64,000 nt of DNA, from the NCBI GenBank assembly GCA_911728435.2, contig OU452210.1:4650001-4714000 (forward strand). Reading direction: 5' to 3'. Made by a program: the position numbers and the translations under genes. Shown here one piece after another: positions 1 to 11,461 of this stretch; within the stretch, counting starts at the first letter, position 1; every line of letters begins with the position of its first letter. The notes beneath the pieces are model-generated. The model did not search any database and was not told the origin of the DNA. It saw nothing but the letters and a program-made list of their open reading frames with translations. The stretch is from Apoderus coryli (lineage: Eukaryota; Arthropoda; Insecta; Coleoptera; Attelabidae).

Positions 1-1310
1 TTATTGGATTTTTTTTTCTGTTTTTCTTTTTGCTATTTTTCTTTTTGTTTTGCCTATATTTGTTCATTAGATAGGATGACCTTGTTGTTATGATATTATT
101 GTATTACTATTATATTATCATATGTACCAAACCAAACTCATTGTTATAAAAGCAGTTAGTATATTTTTTACTATGAGATACATCACGTTGTTCCAATAAC
201 ACCATCCAATTTTATGATGCCCCTGCCACGGATTTTAGAATAACATTCTGCTACTTATTTAAAAGTTTGTACATTGACATGTTCCATTATGCCGTTTAAT
301 AGTCACAAAACAAATACTACTTGTAACAAAAAGGGTTAAAATAAATATAATACGGTTTCGTTTTACCATCAACTTTTATACATGTCTATGTACCTACTGA
401 AAAAGTTTTCATGTTTGTATTCTGGACGCGCGGTCTTTTATTTCAGTTTCATTTCAACATTTATTATCCAGTATGAATAACAAAAAGTAAACAACTAAGT
501 CCCAAAGCAACTAGGTAATTGGCGGCAAAATTATCATACACAAGGTGATTTAAAAATATGGGCTAATCGAATTTCATAAAATATGACTGGATGTGCTTAG
601 ATTTTAACATATCTATAATTATATATAATTATCGTTCTTTATATTACCTGATAAGTAGAATGCTAGTGATATATTTTTTTTTTGAAAATTGTAGAGAATA
701 CCACCGACTCATTCTTCTATAAAACTACCTACTTGCTCCAAGTTTTTACTAAACAGCAAAAGCATTTACTCAAAAAAGAAAGCATAATTGACCCTAACTG
801 ATGAATATGTCCATAACCTTGTCGTCTCTACAAGCGATTATTTTGTTGCTATTAAAAGAAATCTTTATTTACATGTTTATTATTTTTATAAAATTATTTA
901 TTAACTGTGTCAGTTCTTCACGGCTCTCTCAATGGGATACACTTTGTTCTTTAGATATCTTCAGACATGAAAAAGTGCAAAATCTATAATGATCACTGAC
1001 GACCGCTATATTTTCAGTGTACATATCTATATCATCCATAGGCATATAAAAAAACCATTTTAGTGTTAAAGAATAAGGAAACTTCTTTCAAGCTCTGACA
1101 CCTAATTTCTATGATACAGCATTTCACAAATTATCACCGCCTGCCATTATCTCTGTGTATAAGATGACTAAAAACTTAAAAAATACAGAATCCCCATGAC
1201 GTCGCAGTTTACTTCAGGTACATACCTATAGAGCACTGATTATGAGTATATGTGCAAAGGTACATCATCCCTTTGCAACTAGAACTTGCTGCAGTCTACT
1301 TCAGGTACTG
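1..1310. other. AT-rich stretch, nothing recognised
   Basis: No coding region, repeat pair or RNA motif could be supported here. A 62-codon open frame at 801-989 has no recognisable domain and is within what AT-rich DNA gives by chance. Confidence 0.5.
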
Positions 1311-1319
1311 AGTAATTGT

Positions 1320-1425
1320 TAAGAATTTATTTTTCTATTTTTTCTTGTTCGTTTCATCATAATTTATTGATTTTCCTGTAATTGGGTATATCCTGTTGGA
1401 AATAAAGGCTTTATTATTATTACTA
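1320..1425 (+). repeat. LINE 3' end with (ATT)n tail
   Basis: The segment CTGTAATTGGGTATAT, then CCTGTTGGAAATAAAGGC, ends in TTATTATTATTA. This is the same layout as the 3' end of the intact LINE at 40.6 kb (TTGTAATTGGG, CCTGTTAGACAATAAAG, simple-repeat tail). It is read as a severely 5'-truncated LINE insertion. The left boundary is approximate. Confidence 0.55.
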
Positions 1426-2750
1426 ATATTCGAAATATGTAATTAATAACGATTAATTGCGAATTATAGCACTACCCCTCAGAATTCCTGAAAAGTTAAT
1501 ACCACAGTTCATGATCAGTATAAAGAACTTATAAAGTTTGTACACCCTGAATATACAAATAAATGATATACGTAAATTGAAATTGGTATTCGGTTTTAAA
1601 AGTCCGCTACAAACCGCTTTCAAAGAGTAAGCCTGATTGGTTACAAAAAATATATCACATTCGATAACAAAACGAAACTAGAGAACCAGAAAAATTGCAG
1701 GAAAATTAGATACCTACCTACTAGAATTTTCTCTCACTTTGTGAGTTTTTGTTTTTAACTTTTTTATTATGCAGCTGCACTGAACACAGAAAAGTCATCT
1801 TCGTTGTACTCGAAATACACCGTTAATTAACTGCGAAATGCAATGTATTGGCACTTTTATTGTATTGTTGGTTTCTCTTTGTTTTTTTTATTTTTTATAC
1901 ATTTACTTAAAAAGAAAATTTCAATTAACAATAGTTCAAGAGTAGATGTGTTCATTAATACATTATGTATAATAATTAAAGAGGTGTATATTTTTTATTA
2001 CAAACCATTTTGCGATATCTCTACTCATTTTCGAGATATTTTATTTCTTGTTTTAATTTGGAGTTTAGGTTATGTTGATTTACGACGTCCCGGTTTAAAC
2101 CCTTTGTATTCAGAAGATACCACTACATTTGATAGGTAACATCTAGAGCAACTTGCCCTCTGAGGATTTAGTAGTAATTCAGTTGAACATTTGAAAATGT
2201 ATATTTTGTGTCTATCAGAGCGATTACAATTTTGTTTTTGTTCACTCTATACCATCAGTGTTTTCTGTCACCTCATAATCCACATATACAACACAATTTC
2301 GTATCCCCATGTCAAGCATAGTTCGAAGTTTAATATGTTATAGGGGATAAAGTTATATTTAAATTCACAGTTGTTAAATAAAACTGCCAATCCAAAATAG
2401 GTTCTTTCATATTGTAGTAATCACACATGTGTGAAGGACATTAAATGAATTCGTATGGTGTATTAACTAAACTGACTATGCACATTGTTTAAATTTTATT
2501 TTTGAGATTCAGTAGGAAACAATACTTCTGCGTCTTGCCTGTTGTTTCCAATACTACTCTATGAAGAAACCTGGAACAATGACTACAAAATAAGTTTATC
2601 ATCCTAAAAAACAGAGTACAATATTTTGTAGAGGAGGACGTAGGCTGGGCGTTAGCTAAAGATGCCCTCATGTACCGCCATTTATGGATTGGAACTACCC
2701 TAAAAGCATAACTTCACATCCACTGTCTGCCTTCTCAACTAGTTGTTATT
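1426..2750. other. AT-rich stretch, no supported gene
   Basis: It holds a 98-codon open frame (1843-2139, plus) with a hydrophobic N-terminal half. The frame has no recognised domain, no paralogue in the window and no splice context, so it is not called as a gene. Confidence 0.4.
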
Positions 2751-2754
2751 TGAT

Positions 2755-3187
2755 TCGGCCCTACGTCCCCCATCCATGAGGCTGCGGGATCTGGGTGTTT
2801 GGGTTGATAGTAATTTATCTTTCAACCGTCACACTTAAGAAATGCGTGCTGGTGTGATGCGTAATCTAGGTTTTATTGCGCGTTCAACATCGAGATCTCA
2901 AAACCTACCTTGTTTCGTCTCTTTATACCGTTCACTCGTGAGGTCCAAGTTGGAGTAAGGATCGTTTGTGTGATCCCCAATCTACCAGGTATACATAATC
3001 ACATTGATAACGTCCACAATTTTTTTTTTAATACTTTTTAAAATTAGAATTCACAGGAGGTGCCTATTCAAAGGTTATGCTCATTAGTTGGTACTGAGCT
3101 ATTTCAGGTTTCAGTCTTCAAGATTTTGAATACGAGTATCAATTTTGCTCGACTGTTGATGGATGTAGACCTGAATGTGCCTCAATT
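2755..3187 (+). pseudogene. LINE ORF2 C-terminal fragment, broken
   Basis: Conceptual translation of 2780-2990 gives RDLGVWVDSNLSFNRH, then LGFIARST, then LYRSLVRSKLE. It matches in order the post-RT region of the intact LINE ORF2 at 37.5 kb (RDLGVFVDSDLNFNQH, LGFIIRST, LYNSMVRSRLE). In-frame stops follow the H and the E. A second block at about 3090-3180 resembles the LFKLIN...RLL segment further downstream in ORF2. The fragment has no RT active site and ends where a Tigger fragment begins. It is a dead copy from the same LINE group. Confidence 0.75.
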
Positions 3188-3483
3188 CACAGAAATCTAC
3201 CTGCTTTATTGTCTACCATTAGGCGTTATGAACATTTTCAAAAGAATGCGTTATAAAAATGTAAATGGGAAACCCGAAAAGGCCAAGATCTCAATGAATG
3301 CATAAAAATTTATACACAAAAGTCCGGTAAAAATTTTATTATATAGAGTGCTACTCATTTTAAAGATTCACTATATGCAAGGCTTTTTACATTTTTCATT
3401 AAAACATTCTAGGTCTTGAAAAAATTGCACTGTAAAGAGTTTTTCACTATATTATGCAGTTTCACTATAAACAGTGTCGACTG
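3188..3483 (-). mobile_element. Tigger/pogo-like element, 5' end fragment
   Basis: This is the reverse complement of the left ends of the Tigger copies at 6955 and 36773. It includes the terminal sequence CAGTCGACACTG, read on the minus strand from 3483, abutting a TA dinucleotide as expected for pogo-type elements. Only about 296 bp of the left end is present; the transposase region and the other terminus are missing. It adjoins the LINE fragment upstream. Confidence 0.75.
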
Positions 3484-3485
3484 TA

Positions 3486-4733
3486 GTCAAATAAACCCAT
3501 TTTCTATAAATAAAACTGGATCAAAAATGTAAAATAGCTAATGCAATTCAGTTTTTATTTATAATATTAATTTTTATGAAGGCTCTAAGAAATTAAATTA
3601 TTGTCCATGTCTGTACATATTATAAAAATTGACACTAATTTAAAACAAAATGCTTCTTTATAAATAACCAAACACAAAAATCCACGTATAGTAGCTGCAT
3701 ACTTATCAAAATTATTAAGTAAAATGTGAAGACAAATCAGATGATGATGTAAAAACAGAAGCAAAACAAATTGGTATGTTCTTGCACAAAGTAATATAAT
3801 AATTGTGCAGATAAAAACCTAAAATTGACATTTTTCCAGCTGACCTATATATTAAATGTATGTAGAAATATTAAGTTCGAATAGAAAAGAAACTTGGGAG
3901 AAACCCTGTATAACCTGAATAATGTCTTAATCAGATAATAACATGAAAAGTTTCGTAACTTTTTACCAAAAGATTTATTTTATGTTAAATCGAATGCATA
4001 TAATTTGTACCTTGGAAATAAAATTGAGCCAGCATTTTCTCTCTAAAGCAATATTTTGTTGGAAACTGCATACAATTTACACTTTGTGAAGAGTTTTTAA
4101 AGAGATCAGAAAAAACGGAAGAATAAAAAAGGAATTGATAGGTTATCGAATGGCGACAACAAGTTTACCGTCTAGCTTCAGCCTGAGATCACGTAGAAAA
4201 TGAGATAAAACTGTTATCGATTTCCTGTTTCTTACAATACAATTCAAGAGGGCTTCAAAAACCTGCTTGAGGTGATAAACCTCCGGTTTGTTAGACGCGT
4301 TTGAAGGTATCTACACAGAACTGAATTTTCCAACAGAAATAACAATATACGAGTATTTGAACACTAAAAACAGAACCGTACTAAGGAATAGTAAATGAAA
4401 ATGTGTAAAAAGTAAGAGCTATCCGACACATGTTTCATTTATTTATTCTGGGGTGTTGAGGACTTCGGAAAATTCTATTTAAAACATTTTCTGTATCAAG
4501 AAAAACAAATTTAACATTAGAAGGTATTGTTTTCTGAGTGTACTCGGAAAAACTAATTTATATTTTTTTCCATGACATTGTTTAAAAATGTTAAACAAAT
4601 TACATCAAATTTTGGCATTTCTAATTCAATACGTAGAATAATTGCGTATTTGATGTTATTTCTAAAAATGTTTGCTATTAATTTTAACATATTTTTAGCT
4701 CTCCTTATACCATAAATATATTATGTAATACAT
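3486..4733. other. AT-rich stretch, nothing recognised
   Basis: No gene, repeat or RNA structure could be supported. Confidence 0.45.
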
Positions 4734-5063
4734 AACGGGTGGGCAAATTAGAGGTTAGGATGTAAATTGGCTGTCAAACGATGAAATGTAAAGAAGTGAG
4801 CTGTCATCCTTTGACATTTATTTAGTAAAATGTTTGGAAATTTTAACCATGAAACTCTCAACTCTTGAACAAAGAATTTTAATTGTGAAAATTTACTATC
4901 AAAATGGTGAAAATATTACTGTGTCACTTCGAAAAATTCGAGCAGCTTTCCCTAGTAATCATTCCCCTATTTCTACTTCATATAGGTGTCAATAAAACTG
5001 AATTTGTCAAAAAGTGTGTTTTTTAGGCAATTTACTTCCTGACGTCGAATTTGCCCACCCGTT
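4734..5063. mobile_element. Short TIR element carrying a transposase N-terminus
   Basis: A 16-bp perfect terminal inverted repeat, AACGGGTGGGCAAATT at 4734-4749 and its complement at 5048-5063, bounds about 330 bp. Inside lies a short open frame like the N-terminal helix-turn-helix of insect IS630/Tc-type transposases. It looks like an internally deleted copy of a larger DNA transposon. No clear target duplication was seen. Confidence 0.7.
4849..4995 (+). pseudogene. Truncated transposase N-terminus (48 codons)
   Basis: The frame starts MKLSTLEQRILIVKIYYQNG and continues into a segment rich in R, A and F before a TAA. The EQR-hydrophobic-YY-NG pattern is typical of the first helix-turn-helix of Tc3/IS630-like transposases in insects. 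The DDE catalytic core is absent. The frame lies inside the TIR element, so the fragment was probably left when the element was internally deleted. The family assignment rests on pattern recall only. Confidence 0.5.
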
Positions 5064-6130
5064 TTATGTATATATGGAGGCTACTAGTTTCTTGCGGTCA
5101 TTTAATACGTATATAAGTAGTTTTAAAAAAATGTATGCCTCTATCCACGATAACACAAAATCCACATATTTTAACCAAATCTGGTACAAAAATATTAAAG
5201 AATATTATGTCTATAGGTGCTGAATAATTCTTGGGATATGGAGGTTAGGTAAGGAGTTTAAAAAGGGTTCAAAAGTCAAAAGATGTATGAATATATCAAC
5301 ATAAAATTCTGAAATCAATAATTAGCCTTAATAATTTCTACATAATATTACTTATTTCGAAACAATTAAATTAATAATAAATTATGCAAACAAGAATTTG
5401 CTGTCATTGTCAAACTAAAGTCTGGTATTCGAACATTCGCGTACCTACCACAACTTTTGAGAGAGGACATGTACAGAAAAATTGTGAGCGTCCTGTTTTG
5501 AGCAATATAAAAAACCTTGAATAGTTTACCTGTTTCTAGTAGAGAAGTCGCGTTTACATAAATTATGGTTACCATTTAAAAACTCCTTCTTGAAACTTCG
5601 CAACTCGTTAATACATAGAGAAAACTAATTATTTTTATTATTATCTTTTTGGTTTTCATGGAAGCGACAACAACATGATAAATTGACTTTTGCGGTCGCA
5701 TGTTCACTATAGTTTATGAATATATCTATATAATCAGGTCCGGCATAGCATCATCACTTAAAATTGATTAATATTCATGGAGTGTTGTGTGGAAACATTA
5801 TTGTATATATACGAGTACATATTTCTGTCATTAAATTTAGACACAATCGATTTGCATATTATGTAGGTTACATTAGGATATGAAAATTGCGTGTTAATTT
5901 TTGACAAACAAATTATGCAAAACCCATTATCAACCAAATAGGTTATATGTATAATTAGTGGTATTTTGTTTGTTATAATTCAAATAAAATTAATAAACGT
6001 TTACTGATGAAAATCATATAGTTGTTAAAACAAATATACAGCTTGTCGCATAATTTTTGACGTTTTGGCAGAAAACTTCCACATGCAACTAAACTTATAG
6101 CAACAATGCTTCTGGATTAATCCTGCCTCA
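5064..6130. other. AT-rich stretch, nothing recognised
   Basis: Open frames at 5014-5223 (plus) and 5366-5575 (minus) have no recognisable features. No repeats or RNA motifs were seen. Confidence 0.45.
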
Positions 6131-6132
6131 AA

Positions 6133-6162
6133 TTTCGCTGATCATCCTGTCAGTTTCTTCAG
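6133..6162 (-). ncRNA. Hammerhead-like core, minus strand
   Basis: Read on the minus strand: CTGAAGA, then a hairpin whose CTGA and TCAG arms close a loop, then CGAAA. CUGANGA plus GAAA are the two invariant boxes of the hammerhead catalytic core, with N7 free to vary. The base after GAAA is T rather than C and no cleavage triplet or stem I is obvious, so this is a relic. It forms an inverted pair with 6211-6240. Confidence 0.45.
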
Positions 6163-6210
6163 AGCAACTTTGTGTGAACGCGGTTAAACTGATATTGTGT
6201 AACCGTGTTT

Positions 6211-6240
6211 CTGAAGACAGACAGGATGATCAGCGAAACG
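6211..6240 (+). ncRNA. Hammerhead-like core, plus strand
   Basis: CTGAAGA at 6211-6217 and GAAAC at 6235-6239 flank a stem II region with one mismatched pair. The following ACGTTATCTAG resembles the sequence after the hammerhead-like motif at 43297. It is the mirror partner of the minus-strand motif at 6133-6162, separated by 48 nt. It is read as a Penelope-type terminal ribozyme remnant. Confidence 0.45.
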
Positions 6241-6289
6241 TTATCTAGTATAAATTTGACGCAGCATTTATACCAGGCATTGTTTCTAT

Positions 6290-6950
6290 CAATTTTCCTT
6301 TGGCGATAACCTTGTGTTACATGAAACTGTCTACATATGTAAAGTCATAAAGACTCTTGGCTTTCGACAGACTTGTGATGGTGTGCTCTAGCAGGGAGTT
6401 CACATTTTTACATTTGTGCTTTCAATACATTTCAACCAACCATTTATTGTGCTGAAAACTTTCTATTTTCAACAACATGTTGTATTTTAAGGCAAAGAAT
6501 TAAAAACTCACACGCCTGAATGTCATACACCGCTCGTAAATTCGGTCCAGAGAATAGACAGATTCAATGTAAGCCCTCAATGCCTAAAATACCATCAACA
6601 TGGCATTATCAAATCATGCATGTGTGTTATCAGCAGTCTCCTATTAGCTGCCGCTTACTATACAGCAATGGATGAACAGTTGAATAAATGTGCACTAATA
6701 TGAAAGACATTTTGCCAATTATTTGCTATATCGGATTTTGCTCATTAGTTTCATCATAGTAGTGAAATATTCATAATAATGAGAACGTCGTAAATTATAC
6801 GAATCATGATTTATATACACAAGTAGATTAATTAAATTTATATTGTTTCCTAAAAATTATTCAACAAAGGAAAACAGAAAGCGAAAGCGAAAGCAAACGT
6901 AACATAACTTGATTGCGTAGTGACTATTTTTCACTGATATTACTATTTCT
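6290..6950. other. AT-rich stretch, nothing recognised
   Basis: No gene or repeat could be supported. Confidence 0.45.
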
Positions 6951-6954
6951 TTGA

Positions 6955-7600
6955 ACCGACACTATTTATAGTGAAACTGATATAGTGCAATTTTTTCAAG
7001 ACCTTGAATATTTTAATGAAATTGATTGTAAAAAGCCCTGCATATAGTGAATCTTTAAAATGAGTAGCACTCTATATAATAAAATTTTTACCGGACTTTT
7101 ATGTATAAATTTATTGAGATCTTGGCCTTTTCGGGTTTCCCATTTACATATTTATATCGCATTCTTTCGAAAATGTTCTTAACGCGTTCATAACGCCTAA
7201 TGGTAGGCAATAAAGCAGGTAGATTTCTGTGAGACACCTATGGAATCCTAACCCATTTTATATTCGAGGCCTAGTAAATCGCAAATTTAGGTTCAGTTGG
7301 TTTTTGTTTAAAAATCAAGTAAGATGTCCAAGCGTGTGTGTTTAAGTTTAGCTGAAAAAATTAAAGTTTCGGAGCAAGTTGATAAAGGCTGCAAAAAAAT
7401 TGATGTTGCTGCAAAATTCGGTGTTTCCCCAAGTTGTGTGTCTCTAATAGTAAAGACTCGCGAAACTATCATCAAGTAAACTAATGTTCCAAGCAGCCGG
7501 AAACGAGTACGCGTGTGTTCTTACGAGCGTGTAAATGAAGCAGTTTTACCATGGTTTCAAGTGGTACGTACGCCTCAAAACGTACCAATACCGTTAACCC
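6955..7600 (+). mobile_element. Tigger/pogo-like element, 5' half
   Basis: Homologous over its length to the split Tigger at 36773-41390: degraded left terminus (CCGACACTA), leader, then the start of a transposase frame. Similarity stops at about 7600, within the transposase, so the 3' part is deleted. Positions 7159-7190 are the uninterrupted version of the site into which the LINE inserted at 36990/40674. Confidence 0.8.
7324..7479 (+). pseudogene. Tigger transposase N-terminus, psq-type HTH
   Basis: The ATG at 7324 opens 51 codons up to a premature TAA at 7477-7479. The frame includes EKIKVSEQVDKG, then KKIDVAAKFGVSPSCVS, the CENP-B/Pipsqueak-type DNA-binding helix-turn-helix at the N-terminus of pogo/Tigger transposases. 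The other copy (40805) carries AAG where this one has the stop, so the stop is a lesion of this copy. Similarity continues to about 7590 without an open frame. This copy keeps the start ATG that the other has lost (ATA). Confidence 0.8.
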
Positions 7601-8368
7601 CTCTAAATCAAAAATAGGCTTGCATATTTGATAACTTCTTGTTTGAAGCTTTCGAGGACCTCTACTTCACTCTCCTTTGCCAGTTCCGTTGGTTTCCGCA
7701 TTTTTAATGATATAATAAGCATACAAAATTACTCAAAGTATATGAAACATCCTAAATAGGTTTGACTTGTTAACGAAATTTAAACGAAAACACTGAAATA
7801 CTGTCTTTCTAGCCACTGACAAATATCTACGACTTTGCCTGACTTTAACGAGTTTCTTGTTGAACACTTTCAATTACCTCAATTCAATTAAGTTACGGTC
7901 AAACGGTAACTTGATAAATGTTATAGTGTTCCGGGCAATATCAAGTTTGTAGGTACTTGATACCAGCTATTGTTAACGTTTGATGATAAAAAGTTTCTGA
8001 AATTTCTCGTATGTTTGATCCAGGATATTTTTGTCTCGTTTCGTTTTATTCCACATTATTTTATTAATAACAGAAGGGCTACGCGTGTTTCGATGGTATA
8101 CATCACGATATTCTTTTCGGAAGGAACAATAGGATTTGGAGAATAATAGGGACAGGTGCAATTCGAGGTATGAATATATATAATGTTACTATATCGTGTG
8201 AACAAAACCTTTATCATTGAAATCTATTATGGAATCGAACGTGTTTTGACATTTTCTAGTTGAGAGTTATAGGACTGCTTTGTACTTTGATTTTTGAAGC
8301 AGAATAATAAATGTAAAAGTCGAATATAAAATTTGTAGTAACTTTAGATATTTGAACATTTTTGTAGT
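7601..8368. other. AT-rich stretch, nothing recognised
   Basis: Includes a 62-codon minus-strand open frame at 7973-8161 with no recognisable features. Confidence 0.4.
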
Positions 8369-8371
8369 ATA

Positions 8372-8874
8372 CCGGCTGATTCAACTTTTAATTCGGAAAT
8401 TTGGCCAGAGTTATATAACTCAAAATATTAAAAAGTGGCTTAACTCAATCAGAAGCCAAATATCACCCCAACTTTAGGCTCTAGTGTCTTGGACTGTATC
8501 ATTTGTATACTCAGTATTCCCTCTAATGTATTCTAAAATTTTGCTTGCTTGAATGAAATAATCATAAAAATATTGATTTTTTTGTAGAAGTCGAAAAACG
8601 TCAACTTTTTCGCAAAAAAAATTGTTGGAAAAAATCTGTTAGGTATTTGGCCTTTAAATGTTTTAGGGAATCTGAAAAAAAATAAAAAATGTGGTCCTTC
8701 CATTTAAAATAGCAAATTAGGTGGTTACTTCCGGTATAACCGGGGGTATTATAAACCCGAAAATAGTACACAAATCTAGAACCTTTCCGATATTACCGAA
8801 CTCCAAAGTTTCAGCAACATATCTTTTGTAGTTCCCAAGAACTTTGAATCGGCCACTCAGGATGAATCACCCTG
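8372..8874. mobile_element. MITE family member, copy 1 (about 503 bp)
   Basis: The right half matches 50010-50407 closely over about 400 bp, ending in both copies at GATGAATCACCCTG followed by TA. The left end (TA then CCGGCTGATTCAAC) is an imperfect inverted copy of the right end (CAGGGTGATTCATCC on the opposite strand). TA flanks and lack of coding capacity fit a Tc1/mariner-type MITE. Confidence 0.6.
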
Positions 8875-8875
8875 T

Positions 8876-9740
8876 ATATACCGATGTCAAGTTTTGTTTT
8901 GATTACATACTGACAGCTCTGTGTATTTTGACATATCAAGAAAAGCTCAAATTATATGATATTCTGTTAAAATTTAACTAGTGGTAATATTATTAAAGCA
9001 TTCTTCACCTACGGTTTTGTTAGCTATTTGAATATGCGGAATATTTGTTTCACATTTGTAATTTGGTATTTGAGCACCTTGTATTCGGCATCAAAGTAAT
9101 TCATTGGATTGGAACCAGGCTTTATATGGGGCAAAGTAGGTCATCCATGTGATGTGTGATATATGCGACCCTTTGATCCCCCAATACTAACAAATTCTAC
9201 ACCAACCATCGACAGAGCAATCAGAGAAACAATGATGACTGGATCAATACATTATCGAAAAGAATTTGAAATTACTCTATAGATTTGCTTTCGATAAAGT
9301 ATTTTGGACAAATACGGGGGCAATTATATGTATCTAACTTAAAACCGGAAACAAATTCTTGTGTCATCCCCTACTTTGGACAACACAGTAGGGATTGGTC
9401 AATATGAAATTGTTTTAGTTTTAATTGATTAACAAATTTCATAAACCAAAAATAAATCTAAGTGTTTAGGGGATAAACAAATTTCAATGGTGGTTATTGC
9501 CTTGGAATAATCTGCTACGTTAATGAAGATTTAATTTTTGAAACCCAAAATAAATGACGGAGGTCACGTAAGACACATTGGCGTGAAAATAAATTAGTAT
9601 AATTACTATGGTTAAATTAGAGCATCAACAATTAAATCCCTTTAAATATAACATGTTTTGATAGTATAGCGAATTTGGCTAATACATATTCAAGCCTTGT
9701 TGACGTGATAAAAAGTAGTGATGTTTAAAAAGACGTAATA
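8876..9740. other. AT-rich stretch, possible LTR-element leader
   Basis: No direct evidence of a gene. Because a gag-like remnant starts at 9867, part of this region could be an eroded LTR or leader, but no second LTR copy was found. Confidence 0.3.
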
Positions 9741-9866
9741 CAGAGTGACCGATTATTGAAGTGCATGTATTTTTTGGATTGCGAACCCGAAATAACAATT
9801 TGTTGGCATAAATGCAATAAAAATATATTTTTCGAGCGGAAAATCAACTTTTGGGCGAGAAGCAAG

Positions 9867-10195
9867 ATGGATGAGCAGTTTAAAAGCTAAAAAAGAAGGA
9901 TAAAGAAAACAACGCGAAGAAGAGAGAAGACAACGTGAAGCGGGGAAAGAAGAATTCATGCGTAAATTAGATACAATCAATAAGAAAGAAGACAACAAGA
10001 AAACTAGAAAGGAAAAGAAAAGAGACAGCGTGATGAATATAAGGAAGAATTACTGCAAAAACTAGACATGACCCTGTCGAAGATGGGAGAAAACAAAGAA
10101 GCTATGGGACAATCTCAGCTAGAAATGAAAGACGACATGAAGAAAATTGAAGAAAAACAAGCAGAGACAACGAACAAAATTGGAGTACCCACATT
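9867..10195 (+). pseudogene. LTR-retroelement gag N-terminus, decayed
   Basis: ATG at 9867 begins MDEQ, the same start as the gag remnant at 56814, and both run into a strongly charged, Lys/Glu-rich region likely to form a coiled coil. Here it is broken by frameshifts and stops. Open pieces include QKLDMTLSKMGENKEAM and MKDDMKKIEEKQAE at about 10050-10180. The capsid region seen in the 56.8-kb copy is absent. The gag assignment follows from similarity to that copy. Confidence 0.5.
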
Positions 10196-10469
10196 ATTCT
10201 TTCTCACTTTAATTAATCGTATTATGATATATAAAAAGAAAGCTGTCACTATTATTTGTTGCTCCAATGCAACTCTTGATTTAGTTCCAGAATGAAAAAA
10301 AATCGATTTTAATTAATGTTATATTTTGACTCAAAACATTTTCACAAAATTGGTGAGTTTTCTTATATGTCTGATTGTGAACACATATCTATTTATTGTT
10401 AACTATGTTTTAGATGTATATATGTTTAAATTCAGTTTGATCCTTTGATGGAAGATTTTTGTATAATTT

Positions 10470-10580
10470 AATCGCTGATGATAAGATGATGCATCTCGAA
10501 ACATGTCTCATGATTGTTATAGTTTGAACATATATATATAACATTTTGTGGAGTAGACGTCGTTTCATTTCCGTTAAAAA
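10470..10580 (+). ncRNA. Penelope-type terminus with hammerhead motif
   Basis: CTGATGA (10475-10481), a stem II of AGATG/CATCT closed by ATG, and GAAAC (10498-10502) are followed by the self-complementary ACATGT and the cleavage triplet GTC (10505-10507). Short palindromic stem III and long stem I are the pattern of minimal type I hammerheads known from Penelope-like element terminal repeats. About 45 nt downstream comes TTTTGTGGAGTAGACGT, a block shared with the other such loci in this window. Stem I pairing is imperfect (AATC/GATT). No Penelope reverse transcriptase is nearby. Confidence 0.65.
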
Positions 10581-10599
10581 AGAATTTGATTGGACATTA

Positions 10600-11320
10600 A
10601 ATAATAATAGTTATTTAATTTTCTGTTTTTAATTATGAACCTCAACCCAGAAACAAGCCGATCGAAATATGGAAGGCATAAGGTTCAAGAAAACGATAGA
10701 AACAATATAAAATACATAATATTGTAAATAAAAAAATTGAAAGATTCAGTTTTAAAGCGATTGGTTCCTTGTTTTTGCCGTGCTAATCTGAGGCAGATGC
10801 AAATTATCTGACAAGAAAACAGTTAATTTTTATTTTGATCCTTTAAATCATACGCCAAGAAAAACTAAAAAAGAAATGTGTCACATTTCAACATTCCGTC
10901 ACCTTATCAATTTTCTTTTAGCACAAAACACAGTTTCTGAATGCCAATTTATTTTTCTTACAACTAACCAAAGTCCCTCTGCAAATAGCTCTATAAGTAC
11001 ATAAAATTCGTTCGCCTTCATGGCAGTATGCTGAGTGTGTAGTTCTCGTGTTGGTAAATTATATAAGAAAGTGGTCTAATAACCCAAAAAATACGCTATT
11101 CAGCATAGAAATATGCAACGATGACAACACTTCTTTCCACGTCTAAGGTTTTGTTTACCTTAAAACATATTTCTCAAACGTCTGTCTCAGAGGCATAAAA
11201 CAAGTATATTTTTATATCCACGTTGCTGTCAGGAGAAATTTTAGCATTTTTAGATTAACAGATATCCCACGTCGTAACTTGATTTTATTCAAGACGATAT
11301 TGTATGATATTCCTCTCTCA
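10600..11320. other. AT-rich stretch, nothing recognised
   Basis: No feature could be supported. Confidence 0.45.
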
Positions 11321-11324
11321 GACT

Positions 11325-11459
11325 GGTACTATAAAAAGTTTTGAACTGTCAATAAATGCCGCCGTTTGTCTCGTGTTTACTCCGAACTTTTCTACCAGTT
11401 TTGTTTATTGTTACAGCAATCTAGGAAGAAAGAAAAAATGAGTTCAGAAGACTCATCAG
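11325..11459 (+). other. Possible promoter and first coding exon
   Basis: A TATAAAAAG box near 11330 precedes a less AT-rich leader. ATG at 11438 in the context AAAAAATGAG opens 22 nt reading MSSEDSSG up to a possible splice donor GTAACT at 11460. A plausible acceptor (TTTCCCTAG) lies at about 11547. The arrangement looks like a gene start, but the exon is tiny, the donor is suboptimal and no downstream exon is convincing. It is recorded only as a candidate. Confidence 0.2.
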
Positions 11460-11461
11460 GT

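Noticed and set aside
1843..2139. 98-codon open frame with hydrophobic N-terminal half
   Set aside because: No domain, paralogue, splice context or compositional signal; T-rich DNA readily yields Phe/Leu/Ile-rich frames.
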